This document shows positions 18,608 to 26,957 of a stretch of 64,000 nt of DNA, piece after piece (within the stretch, counting starts at the first letter, position 1; each line of letters starts with the position of its first letter). Where the stretch lies: contig NZ_CAMAPC010000003.1 of the NCBI RefSeq assembly GCF_945859825.1, forward strand, positions 310,001 through 374,000, written 5' to 3'. Below the pieces are notes generated by a model. It was not told the DNA's origin and did no database searches. It saw only the letters and a program-made list of their open reading frames with translations. The translations under genes were made by a program, and so were the position numbers. This DNA comes from Pseudoalteromonas holothuriae (lineage in GTDB: Bacteria > Pseudomonadota > Gammaproteobacteria > Enterobacterales > Alteromonadaceae).

Positions 18608-18637
18608 AATATACACAAAAAACAAAATAAATGTAAA
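18608..18637 (-). promoter_or_regulatory. Promoter candidate for the double-glycine peptide
   Basis: On the minus strand TTTACA (18632-18637) and TATATT (18608-18613) are separated by 18 bp and lie about 30 bp before the ATG. This is a reasonable sigma-70 match in very AT-rich DNA, so a chance match is possible. Confidence 0.45.
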
Positions 18638-18878
18638 TAAAAATACCGACTTGTTTATAAAGTGATACTATAGCTTTAAAAATCTGGCCGTAAGGCTATT
18701 TGTTACTGGTTTTAAAACCTAGGATTTTATGAAAGTGTTACAAAACACATACTAAAAAGTCGCTTACAGCGCAGTTATAGTCTTAAATTTAATAACAAAT
18801 GCAGGGCATTGGTTATTAAAAGCCGATTAAAATCAAAAAGCCATGGTGTAAGTACTTGTTTTTATTAACCACAGTTTA

Positions 18879-19394
18879 TTACCATTTAAATAAACGGCAT
18901 TTTTGCTTAACTTTAAGCGCATAGTTTGCCACTGTATATGGCCCAACTTTCTTCTCCCTGATAGGATCAAAGGTAAAGGTTTCCATCGACACGTCCAGCG
19001 TGCCATTAGTATCTAACGTATAGGTAGCTTGAATTTTTGAACTACCAATTTCAAACAAGCTCATAAATTCATTACCGACTAAATACTGATCGATCACAAT
19101 ACCGTTGTTTTCATCTATTGCATAATGACCTAATGACTTGTCAATGCTCTGCAAAGTATAATTCCTTACTTGCTGCATTTTCCCCTCACCATAAGTGATA
19201 ACCCAATCTGCTTTTTGATCATTAACATCTGTAACTTCCAACGCCATGGCAAAACGGTTGAAGCTACCACGCTTTGGTGTAATTAGCTCACACTCACCTT
19301 TATAGTAACCTTGCCAACCTTGCGGCGCACTTGCATGGCTGACAGTGCTCAAAACTGTACTTGCTAATACAATAAAAATTAAAGCTTTTTTCAT
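18879..19394 (-). CDS. Secreted protein of unknown function, 171 aa
   Basis: Starts MKKALIFIVLASTVLSTVSHASA, a clear Sec signal with cleavage near ASA. I chose the ATG at 19394 because AGGAG lies eight bases upstream; a longer frame to 19475 has no such site. The mature part (GWQGYYKGECELITPKRG to KQKCRLFKW) is predicted beta-rich with two Cys, one near each end, which may form a disulfide. The pattern of alternating strands hints at a small barrel binding protein, but I do not recognise a family. Confidence 0.75.
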   Translation of the reverse strand: MKKALIFIVLASTVLSTVSHASAPQGWQGYYKGECELITPKRGSFNRFAMALEVTDVNDQKADWVITYGEGKMQQVRNYTLQSIDKSLGHYAIDENNGIVIDQYLVGNEFMSLFEIGSSKIQATYTLDTNGTLDVSMETFTFDPIREKKVGPYTVANYALKVKQKCRLFKW

Positions 19395-19543
19395 TTTAGT
19401 TCTCCTATTTTTAAAGCAACTTTTAGATAAATATACTTTACATTTATGTAACCACAACCACCTTAAATTACCCAATTTAAAAACACAATACCTTGTAATT
19501 AATATCTACTCTTTGCTTGACTATATGGAGTGCACATCTTTTA

Positions 19544-19626
19544 GGTATGAACTTTTCAAATTAAAGGCTTTTGATACACAAATGGCCGTGCTACATAATG
19601 GTTTATGGCAGCTGTGAATGACCAAG
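19544..19626. repeat. Dispersed repeat B, copy 2
   Basis: GGTATGAACTTTTCAAATTA through CAGCTGTGAATGACCAAG aligns with 12016-12102, same orientation, with a few single-base and short-gap differences. It lies in the 576 bp gap (19395-19970) before betI; apart from this repeat and the betI operator I see only AT-rich DNA there. Confidence 0.6.
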
Positions 19627-19946
19627 AAGGAGCGATTACGCGGTAGGTTGCCTAAGCACTTTTTTAATGTTGATTATTTTCTTAGCTACATTAGCTACAA
19701 GGATAAAAATGTATTTTTGCACTCACATACTTTTACTTATCAATTTCTTACTGTTAACTATTTATACGATTTCTGGTGAAAACACAAGCAACCCCACAAC
19801 TTGAACAAAAAATATTCTAGAAAATTCAACAGTTAAAAATAACACTATTAATCAACACTTTAAGCTCAAGCCAGCAACCTGAATTTACGCCAAATTGCAA
19901 ATGTCAACCTTGAAATACAACCACTAACCCTTTAACCTTTATCTTT

Positions 19947-19960
19947 ATTGAACGTTCAAT
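19947..19960. promoter_or_regulatory. BetI operator candidate
   Basis: ATTGAACGTTCAAT is a perfect 14 bp palindrome, flanked by TTT and TAATAAA that extend partial symmetry. It lies 10 bp before the betI start. BetI of enteric bacteria binds an ATTGAACG-type site in the bet control region, so autoregulation of the operon is the natural reading. Confidence 0.75.
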
Positions 19961-19970
19961 TAATAAAAAT

Positions 19971-20561
19971 ATGCCCAAAGTCGGAATGGAACCTGTACGC
20001 CGTGAGCAATTAATTAAGGCCACCATAGAGTCGGTTGCTGAGCTAGGCTTACAAGGTACAACTATTAATAGTATTAGCAAAAAAGCTGGATTATCTTCAG
20101 GGATAATCAGCCACTACTTTGGTGGTAAACAGGGTCTTATTGAGGCAACGGTTCGGTATTTATTATCCAGTTTAAAATATGAGCTGCTAAAACAAGTCTC
20201 GCCGAGCACATCGCCCCAGCAGAGGCTTATGTATATCATTGAGGCTAACTTTGCTTTAGTACAACAACGTAAAGATACTACCCGTACTTGGCTAAGCTTT
20301 TGGGCACAGTCAATGCACGACCCGGAGTTACACCGACTACAAAATGTGAATAGCCAGCGCTTATACAGCAACCTTGCAAGTTCATTTCGACAAATTATGA
20401 ACGAGCAAGATGCAAAACGCGCTGCAGAACTTAGCGCTGCGATGATTGATGGATTATGGCTTCGTGCCGTATTAAGTCAATCAGACAAAGACCACTTTAA
20501 ACACAGTAAAGAGCTTGCAAAAGAGTACGTTCGCTCATTAATCAGCCAGTATGGAGCCTAA
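19971..20561 (+). CDS. betI: Choline-responsive repressor BetI (TetR family)
   Basis: A 196-residue TetR-family regulator. The N-terminal helix-turn-helix reads [20 protein letters not shown], followed by [16 protein letters not shown], the form seen in BetI proteins. The C-terminal ligand domain includes [20 protein letters not shown], also a BetI hallmark. It is first in an operon with betB and betA; only one base separates its stop from the betB start. It is expected to repress the operon and be released by choline, acting at the palindrome just before its own gene. Confidence 0.95.
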   Translation: MPKVGMEPVRREQLIKATIESVAELGLQGTTINSISKKAGLSSGIISHYFGGKQGLIEATVRYLLSSLKYELLKQVSPSTSPQQRLMYIIEANFALVQQRKDTTRTWLSFWAQSMHDPELHRLQNVNSQRLYSNLASSFRQIMNEQDAKRAAELSAAMIDGLWLRAVLSQSDKDHFKHSKELAKEYVRSLISQYGA

Positions 20562-20562
20562 T

Positions 20563-22041
20563 ATGACAACCACGACGACAAACATCCCCGTCTACCAAAA
20601 CTTTATTCACGGCCAATACAAGCCTAACCAAACTGGTGAAAGTTTTGCGGTAAAAAACCCAGCGACAGGTGAAGTAATTTATCGCGTTGAAGTGGCTGAT
20701 GAGTCGGTTCAAAAAGCAGCGATTGAAAGCGCTAAACAAGGCTTTGCAGCTTGGTCGACTATGGCACCTATTGAACGCAGCCGCATTTTACTCAAAGCAG
20801 TAGAGCTGCTGCGTGAGCGCAATGATGAGCTGGCTAAAATTGAAGTGCTTGATACGGGTAAGCCATGGCAAGAGGCCGAATGCGTAGACGTGCAAACAGG
20901 TGCAGATGTAATAGAATATTTTGCAGGCCTCGCCCCAGCACAAGTTGGGCAACAACAAATGGTTGGTCAAGACTTTTATTATACACGCAAAGAACCGCTA
21001 GGTATTTGTGCAGGTATTGGCGCTTGGAACTACCCACTACAAATAGCATGCTGGAAATCAGGCCCAGCACTTGCAGCAGGTAATGTATTGTTGTTTAAGC
21101 CTTCTGAAGAAACACCATTAGGCGCATTAAAACTGGCTGAAATTTTCACAGAAGCAGGCATTCCTGACGGCGTATTTAATGTAGTTCAAGGTGCTGCTGA
21201 AGTAGGTCAGTGGTTAACAGCCCACCCAGATATTGAAAAAGTGTCTTTCACTGGCGAAGTGGGTACAGGTAAAAAAGTCATGACCAGTGCAGCAAGCACT
21301 TTAAAAGATGTGACTATGGAGCTTGGTGGTAAGTCTCCATTACTCGTATTTAATGATGCAGACATTACAGAAGCGGTAAGCGCTGCCATGCTAGGTAACT
21401 TTTATACTCAAGGCGAAGTTTGCACTAACTGTACACGTATTTACGTTCACAAAGATATATACAAGCAGTTCATTAGCGAGCTTAAAACACGCACTGAAAG
21501 CAATATTGTCGCTGGCGATCCTATGGACCCAGAGGTTAATCTTGGCGCGCTGATTTCAAAACCTCATCAGCAACTAGTACTTGATTATATTGCCAAAGGC
21601 ATTGAAGAGGGAGCAACACTATTAACTGGTGGCAATGCGCTTAGTCCAGATTCAGCCCCTAATGGTTATTTTGTCGCTCCAACAATTTTTGTCGACTGCC
21701 AAGATGATATGAGCATTGTAAAAGAAGAAATCTTTGGCCCAGTTATGAGCGTATTAGTGTTTGATGACGAGCAAGAAGCCATTACGCGTGCCAATAACAC
21801 CCACTTAGGTTTAGCTGCGGGTGTATTTACTAAAGATATTCAACGCGCACACCGTGTTATTCACCAGCTACAAGCTGGGATCTGTTGGATCAATGCCTAT
21901 GGAAATTCACCCGCCGAAATGCCTGTTGGTGGCTATAAACACTCAGGTATTGGTCGAGAAAATGGTATCGAAACGCTTGATCACTACACCCAAACTAAGT
22001 CGGTGTACGTAGGTATGAACAAAATCGACAGCCCGTTTTAA
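20563..22041 (+). CDS. betB: Betaine aldehyde dehydrogenase BetB
   Basis: A 492-residue NAD(P)-dependent aldehyde dehydrogenase, the same size as E. coli BetB. Catalytic residues are visible: N156 in GAWNYP, E253 in MELGGKSP and C287 in GEVCTNCTR. It oxidises betaine aldehyde to glycine betaine in the cytoplasm. I chose the ATG at 20563 because GGAG in the betI terminus is six bases upstream; the ATG at 20551 lies inside betI and has no site. It is translationally coupled to betI and 11 bp ahead of betA. Confidence 0.95.
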   Translation: MTTTTTNIPVYQNFIHGQYKPNQTGESFAVKNPATGEVIYRVEVADESVQKAAIESAKQGFAAWSTMAPIERSRILLKAVELLRERNDELAKIEVLDTGKPWQEAECVDVQTGADVIEYFAGLAPAQVGQQQMVGQDFYYTRKEPLGICAGIGAWNYPLQIACWKSGPALAAGNVLLFKPSEETPLGALKLAEIFTEAGIPDGVFNVVQGAAEVGQWLTAHPDIEKVSFTGEVGTGKKVMTSAASTLKDVTMELGGKSPLLVFNDADITEAVSAAMLGNFYTQGEVCTNCTRIYVHKDIYKQFISELKTRTESNIVAGDPMDPEVNLGALISKPHQQLVLDYIAKGIEEGATLLTGGNALSPDSAPNGYFVAPTIFVDCQDDMSIVKEEIFGPVMSVLVFDDEQEAITRANNTHLGLAAGVFTKDIQRAHRVIHQLQAGICWINAYGNSPAEMPVGGYKHSGIGRENGIETLDHYTQTKSVYVGMNKIDSPF

Positions 22042-22052
22042 TAGGAGACATC

Positions 22053-23720
22053 ATGACCCAGAAATATGATTACATCATAGTTGGTGCAGGCTCCGCAGGA
22101 TGCGTATTAGCTAACAGACTCACTGAGAATGGCCAGCATAAAGTATTGCTACTTGAAACCGGTGGTAGTGACAAAAGCATTTTTATTCAAATGCCTACCG
22201 CACTGTCAATTCCAATGAATACCGATAAATATGCATGGCAATTTCACACAGAGCCTGAACCATACTTAGATAATCGCAAGATGCACTGCCCCCGCGGTAA
22301 GGTACTTGGTGGGTCATCTTCAATTAACGGCATGGTTTACGTACGTGGTCATGCAAAAGATTTTGATGAATGGCAACAACACGGCGCGCAAGGTTGGGAT
22401 TATCAAGCCTGTTTACCCTATTTTAAAAAAGCAGAGTCTTGGTACTTAGGTGAAAATGCGCACCGTGGCTCAGAAGGGCCATTGGGTGTTAATAATGGTA
22501 ACGAAATGGCAAACCCACTTTACCGTGCCTTTATTGAAGCGGGCCAACAAGCTGGCTATGCCAAAACTAACGACTACAACGCTGCGCAGCAAGAAGGCTT
22601 TGGCCCAATGCATATGACGGTTAAAAATGGCCGCCGCTGCTCTGCAAGCCGTGCCTATTTAGACCCAATCAAGCGTCGCAGTAATTTGACTATCGTCACC
22701 GGTGCTCAGGCCCAACGCGTGCTACTCAAAAAGAAGCAAGCACAAGGGGTTGAGTACAAATTAAAAGGTAAAGTGGTCACCGCTCATGCCCGCAGAGAGG
22801 TTATATTAAGTGCAGGCCCAATCGGTTCACCACATTTACTTCAGCTCTCAGGTATTGGTGATAAAAACATACTTGAGAAAGCTGGCGTAGAAGTGCAACA
22901 TCACTTACCTGGCGTCGGTCAAAACCTACAAGATCACTTAGAGTTTTATTTTCAATACAAGTGTAAACAACCTATCACGCTAAATGGAAAATTGGGGCTA
23001 GTGTCTAAAGGTTTAATTGGTGCACGTTGGTTACTGACTAAAGATGGCTTAGGGGCTACCAATCACTTTGAGTCTTGTGCGTTTATTCGCTCAAAACCAG
23101 GGGTTGAATGGCCAGATTTACAATACCACTTTTTACCGGCTGCTATTCGCTACGATGGGAAAAGTGCATTTGCAGGTCATGGCTTTCAGGTTCATGTTGG
23201 TCACAATAAGCCTAAAAGCCGAGGCACAGTTACCATTGCATCAAGTAACCCTGATGACGCGCCAAAAATACAGTTTAACTATCTTCAACACCAAGCAGAC
23301 ATAGAAGGCTTTAGAGCCTGTGTGCGCCTGACACGTGAAATTATCGAACAAAGTGCTTTTGATGACTTCCGTGATGATGAAATTCAGCCTGGTAAAAACA
23401 TACAAACCGATGAACAAATTGATACCTTTGTACGTCAAGCGGTAGAAAGTGCTTACCACCCTTCTTGTTCATGCAAAATGGGAGAAGATGCACTAGCGGT
23501 GGTTGATTCATACACCAAAGTACACGGTATAAACAGTTTGCGAGTAGTGGACTCTTCTATTTTCCCAACCATACCAAACGGCAATTTAAATGCACCCACA
23601 ATTATGGTAGCAGAAAAAGCAGCCGATCATATTTTAGGTAAAAGCATATTGGCTAATCCAGATGCAACGGTAGCCATGGAGCCACAATGGCAAAGCCTGC
23701 AACGTAGTTCACAGTTTTAA
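22053..23720 (+). CDS. betA: Choline dehydrogenase BetA
   Basis: A 555-residue GMC oxidoreductase, the usual BetA length. The FAD-binding signature is [17 protein letters not shown] at the N-terminus; the GMC motif [19 protein letters not shown] and the C-terminal catalytic His ([11 protein letters not shown]) and Asn (NLNAPTIM) are present. It oxidises choline to betaine aldehyde, feeding BetB, probably at the membrane face. AGGAGA lies before the ATG. A partial hairpin downstream (TTGCCTA/TAGGCAA near 23727-23753) may attenuate transcription into the transporter gene. Confidence 0.95.
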   Translation: MTQKYDYIIVGAGSAGCVLANRLTENGQHKVLLLETGGSDKSIFIQMPTALSIPMNTDKYAWQFHTEPEPYLDNRKMHCPRGKVLGGSSSINGMVYVRGHAKDFDEWQQHGAQGWDYQACLPYFKKAESWYLGENAHRGSEGPLGVNNGNEMANPLYRAFIEAGQQAGYAKTNDYNAAQQEGFGPMHMTVKNGRRCSASRAYLDPIKRRSNLTIVTGAQAQRVLLKKKQAQGVEYKLKGKVVTAHARREVILSAGPIGSPHLLQLSGIGDKNILEKAGVEVQHHLPGVGQNLQDHLEFYFQYKCKQPITLNGKLGLVSKGLIGARWLLTKDGLGATNHFESCAFIRSKPGVEWPDLQYHFLPAAIRYDGKSAFAGHGFQVHVGHNKPKSRGTVTIASSNPDDAPKIQFNYLQHQADIEGFRACVRLTREIIEQSAFDDFRDDEIQPGKNIQTDEQIDTFVRQAVESAYHPSCSCKMGEDALAVVDSYTKVHGINSLRVVDSSIFPTIPNGNLNAPTIMVAEKAADHILGKSILANPDATVAMEPQWQSLQRSSQF

Positions 23721-23858
23721 ATTTGCCACTTGCCTAGGTAGCATTACTTAGGCAAGAGCTTGCAGTGGCGTGCGGAATAAATTGGTTATTCCAAGGTGGT
23801 TGATAAATTCAATCATTTAAGCATTAACGCAAGATAATAGAAAAAAAACGGAGAAATA

Positions 23859-23909
23859 ATGAGTTATTTTTACTTATTTTGGGAGGGTGACAATGACCAT
23901 ATGGCTTAG
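23859..23909 (+). CDS. Possible 16-residue leader ORF overlapping the BCCT start
   Basis: ATG at 23859 is preceded by GGAGAAATA and encodes MSYFYLFWEGDNDHMA before a TAG. It overlaps the first 17 bases of the transporter gene in a different frame. It could act as a translational-coupling leader, or be fortuitous. No protein function is implied. Confidence 0.3.
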   Translation: MSYFYLFWEGDNDHMA

Positions 23910-25110
23910 TGCTGGTATTATTTTCACTCTATTAGCGATTGCTTTAGTATTGTTTAAATGGGGTAATTTACAGTGTGTTGGCGTAACACCAGTTAAAACG
24001 TTTACGTTTATCGCCATACTATTTACGTCAGGCTTAGATGTCGGACTAATCATGTTTCCTCTTACTGAATTTGCGGGTTACGCAGACATAAAAGCAAGCC
24101 CAGAGTATGCGTTTGCAAACCCACTGGCCATCGAGTTTGGTTTTTGGGGGTTTTTAATCTGGGGATTTTACTTCCTCACCTGTTTTTATTTCTGCGTAAT
24201 AGAACCCAAAGTGAAATTTTTTGAAATTCCTTGGGTGAAGTTAATTAATAATGTAATCATTATTGGTACCTGTGCATTTACTGCATATTTACTGCTTTCA
24301 AACCTGCCTTGGTATCTACCTCAGGTTGGCGATGGTAGTTCTATTATTCCTACTTTTTACTTATTAGTCTTTGCGGCAATATGCTTTGCTGTTTATTCGA
24401 GCACCAGTTTAAAATACGTACGCTTTTTGAGTATTTCAACCACTTGGATGTTTATCGCCTTAATTACATATATGTGGGCTGCGGCATTTATATTTGGCGA
24501 TAGCGGTATGGGAGAATTTGCCAATAAATTTGCCCTAATTGGTGATTACTTTGGACATATTAATGAGTTTGTACTCCCCCTCAATGATTATCATGAATTT
24601 TACTTATTTTGGTGGTTTGCATGGAGTATTATGATTGGGCAGTTCACTTCTCGCTTTGTCGGTGGTCTTAAAACCTATCAAGTGCTCGGTGCTATGTTGA
24701 TATTCCCATCAATACCAATCGCAATATGGTTTAGTGTGTTATATCACTATCATGAAGCAGGCATTCCAACTGAAGGCATTAAAAACTTTGCCATGGTGTT
24801 TGTCGGTGTCGTCTTTGTGATTAACTCACTCGATTCACTCATTCGCTTATATACAGACAACTTAAATTTAACTGTAAAACGTTTAGGTATGCGCAACTAC
24901 ATGCTATTTAACATTGTTGCGCTATCGTTATTAACGCTATTGTTCAAACTCGAGTTTTTGCAAATTCAATGGGTTGGCGCGTTAGTAATTGGTTTATTCT
25001 TCTCATGTGCCGCATATATCGGCTATGGCAAGTTTAAAACCGTAAGCCAAATTAACAGTTCACCTGAAGACAACAAAATTGATTACAGCAAAATTGAAAC
25101 TGCTAGCTAA
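23893..25110 (+). CDS. BCCT-family betaine/choline transporter, short form
   Basis: A 405-residue membrane protein with about 11 hydrophobic helices. IAILFTSGLDVGLIMFPLTE matches the conserved start of BCCT helix 3 (the G-x-G-x-G region is weak), and FYLFWWFAWSIMIGQFTSRF matches the Trp-rich helix 8 signature. Typical BCCT carriers have 500 or more residues; here the first two helices and the long C-terminal tail appear missing or reduced. GGGAGG lies seven bases before the chosen ATG. Its place directly after betIBA argues for uptake of choline or a betaine. The divergence means substrate and coupling ion are uncertain. Confidence 0.8.
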   Translation: MTIWLSAGIIFTLLAIALVLFKWGNLQCVGVTPVKTFTFIAILFTSGLDVGLIMFPLTEFAGYADIKASPEYAFANPLAIEFGFWGFLIWGFYFLTCFYFCVIEPKVKFFEIPWVKLINNVIIIGTCAFTAYLLLSNLPWYLPQVGDGSSIIPTFYLLVFAAICFAVYSSTSLKYVRFLSISTTWMFIALITYMWAAAFIFGDSGMGEFANKFALIGDYFGHINEFVLPLNDYHEFYLFWWFAWSIMIGQFTSRFVGGLKTYQVLGAMLIFPSIPIAIWFSVLYHYHEAGIPTEGIKNFAMVFVGVVFVINSLDSLIRLYTDNLNLTVKRLGMRNYMLFNIVALSLLTLLFKLEFLQIQWVGALVIGLFFSCAAYIGYGKFKTVSQINSSPEDNKIDYSKIETAS

Positions 25111-25120
25111 GGATTACCAA

Positions 25121-25819
25121 ATGACAACAACTAGAACTCTACTATTAAGTGCACTAACATTGGCTTCAAGCCATACAATGGCTAACTGGTCAACAACCGT
25201 TACCGCAGCGTCTGATTATACTTTTAACGGTGTAAGCCAAACCCAGAACGACCCAGCTTTGCAAGCAAGTCTTGATTATGGTTTTGACAACGGCGTATAT
25301 GCAGGCACTTGGGCATCAAATGTAGACTTTGCTGACGACAGCAACTTAGAGGTAGACTTTTACGTCGGTAAGTATGTAACACTAAATGATAGCTGGAGCG
25401 CTGACTATGGTATTGCTTACTACAGCTACCATGGTGATAGTAGCTCTGATGATGGAAACTACCCTGAAGTCTACACAAAATTTGGTTTTGCCAACTCTCT
25501 AGGCCAAACTGAATTCAACTTTTGGTATAGCTGGGATTACTTTGGCACTGGCGCAGATCATACTGTAGCGATGATTGCACACAGTATTGAAGTGGCACCG
25601 GGTCATACAATACGTGCAAGCTTTGACGTTTCTAATTCATTAGATGGTGAAAAATATATGTGGGATGCAGGTGATAAGTCATATAACCACTACCGCCTTG
25701 CCTACCAAACAAGCTATGAAGGCTTTAACATAGAAGTTGCTGCTGAAAATACCAGCTTAGACTACAACACTGCTGATGAGCGAATTGTATTAAGCGCATC
25801 ACGCACATTTAGTTTATAA
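25121..25819 (+). CDS. TorF-family putative porin
   Basis: A 232-residue outer-membrane protein with a signal peptide (MTTTRTLLLSALTLASSHTM then AN). The mature part begins WSTTVTAASDYTFNGVSQTQ, the hallmark of the TorF/gcw_chp family, and has alternating aromatic beta strands to the C-terminal Phe-Ser-Leu. It is expected to be an 8- to 12-strand barrel. It starts 10 bp after the transporter gene and before a strong terminator, so it is the last gene of the bet unit and may admit choline or betaine through the outer membrane. Confidence 0.88.
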   Translation: MTTTRTLLLSALTLASSHTMANWSTTVTAASDYTFNGVSQTQNDPALQASLDYGFDNGVYAGTWASNVDFADDSNLEVDFYVGKYVTLNDSWSADYGIAYYSYHGDSSSDDGNYPEVYTKFGFANSLGQTEFNFWYSWDYFGTGADHTVAMIAHSIEVAPGHTIRASFDVSNSLDGEKYMWDAGDKSYNHYRLAYQTSYEGFNIEVAAENTSLDYNTADERIVLSASRTFSL

Positions 25820-25839
25820 GTCTCCTACTACTTGTATGT

Positions 25840-25867
25840 AAGGCCAAGCGAAAGCTTGGCCTTTTTT
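25840..25867 (+). terminator. Intrinsic terminator ending the bet operon
   Basis: AAGGCCAAGC and GCTTGGCCTT pair perfectly across a four-base loop, followed by a T-run. It lies 20 bp after the porin stop codon. Confidence 0.9.
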
Positions 25868-25981
25868 ATGTTTCAAAAGTCATAATTTAAGCATCGACCA
25901 ATAACCTAAAAACACATTAAATAATACACTTTACAACCAAGAATTTTGCTTGTCAGCCTGCATTCAATCCATCACACTGAG

Positions 25982-26171
25982 TAACCTCAGCTCTGGATAA
26001 GAGAATTTGCCCAATAAAGCTTTCCCACTATCTACGTTGCTTTTAGTTGTTATAGCCAGCTATTACTGCATAAAATCGCCTTGATATTGACCAAAGTATC
26101 GTCATTGGATGATAAATATATAAGTTATTACGTAGTTACTATTTCAAAACTCTTATCCAAACCTAAGGTTA
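25982..26171. mobile_element. MITE-like element, copy 1 (about 190 bp)
   Basis: The ends are imperfect inverted repeats: TAACCTCAGCTCTGGATAAG at the left and CTTATCCAAACCTAAGGTTA at the right. The interior has no open frame. A second copy (37383-37579) shares both ends and internal blocks such as ATTTGCCCAATAAAGCT, ATAGCCAGCTATTACTG and GCCTTGATATTGA. Non-coding, short, AT-rich and bounded by inverted repeats, it fits a miniature inverted-repeat transposable element. It occupies much of the 527 bp gap between the bet terminator and the next gene. Confidence 0.75.
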
Positions 26172-26346
26172 AGGTTAAGTAAACAACTAGACGCACTTTT
26201 TAAAAAGTGTAGATGCTCCTGTTTTAATTATTCGCTTAACTTATTGAAAAATAAACTTTGTCATACTAATAACGCATTGATGACGTATCCAAGTGAAGCT
26301 AAGCTTTAGTAGGCTCGTATTAAGCACAACAGCAAGGACTAACACA

Positions 26347-26823
26347 GTGGTTACCAGAAAATTGAGATTACAAAGAGCATGGTCACAAGAGCAACTAGCA
26401 CAGCTCAGTGGCTTGAGCCTGAGAACAATTCAGCGTATAGAGCAAGGCCATCAACCCAGTTTAGAATCACTAAAGTCTTTAGCTGCTGTTTTTGAAACTA
26501 CTGTCGCTGATCTTCAGCAGGAGCTTAACATGAAAAACACGCATTCCAATATCAATATAACTGAGGAAGAACATGAGGTGATTGAACAAGTCAAGGCCAT
26601 TAAAGGTTTTTACGGACATCTGATCACCTATGTGGTAAGTATTATATTGTTATTTATACTTAATTATATAATTTCACCTGAATATATTTGGGCTTGGTGG
26701 GCTGCGCTTGGCTGGGGCATTGGTATCATTAGTCATGGTATTACTACCTTCGAGATTTTTAATTTATTTGGCCCCGATTGGGAAAAACGTCAAATTGAAA
26801 AGCGTCTTGGTAGAAAACTATAA
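26347..26823 (+). CDS. XRE helix-turn-helix protein with 2TM domain
   Basis: A protein of about 158 residues with an N-terminal XRE domain (LQRAWSQEQLAQLSGLSLRT, IQRIEQGHQPSLESLKSLAA) and a C-terminal two-helix membrane domain (GHLITYVVSIILLFILNYII and WAWWAALGWGIGIISHGITT) of the 2TM family. The combination suggests a membrane-tethered transcription factor. I chose the GTG at 26347, preceded by AAGGA; a GTG at 26293 would add 18 residues with no family match. The target is unknown. A terminator follows. Confidence 0.85.
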   Translation: MVTRKLRLQRAWSQEQLAQLSGLSLRTIQRIEQGHQPSLESLKSLAAVFETTVADLQQELNMKNTHSNINITEEEHEVIEQVKAIKGFYGHLITYVVSIILLFILNYIISPEYIWAWWAALGWGIGIISHGITTFEIFNLFGPDWEKRQIEKRLGRKL

Positions 26824-26831
26824 TAATTAAG

Positions 26832-26861
26832 CAGCACTTGCCAATTGAGTGCTGATTTTTT
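26832..26861 (+). terminator. Intrinsic terminator after the XRE/2TM gene
   Basis: CAGCACT and AGTGCTG form a 7 bp stem around a nine-base loop, followed by ATTTTTT. Confidence 0.75.
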
Positions 26862-26957
26862 GATCGAAAGGTCGTTATTACAAGTACACCCAGCTCGCAA
26901 ATAAAGCAAATTAATCTAAACTTAGACGAAGATGTAACCAGCAGTAAGTAACGCTTA

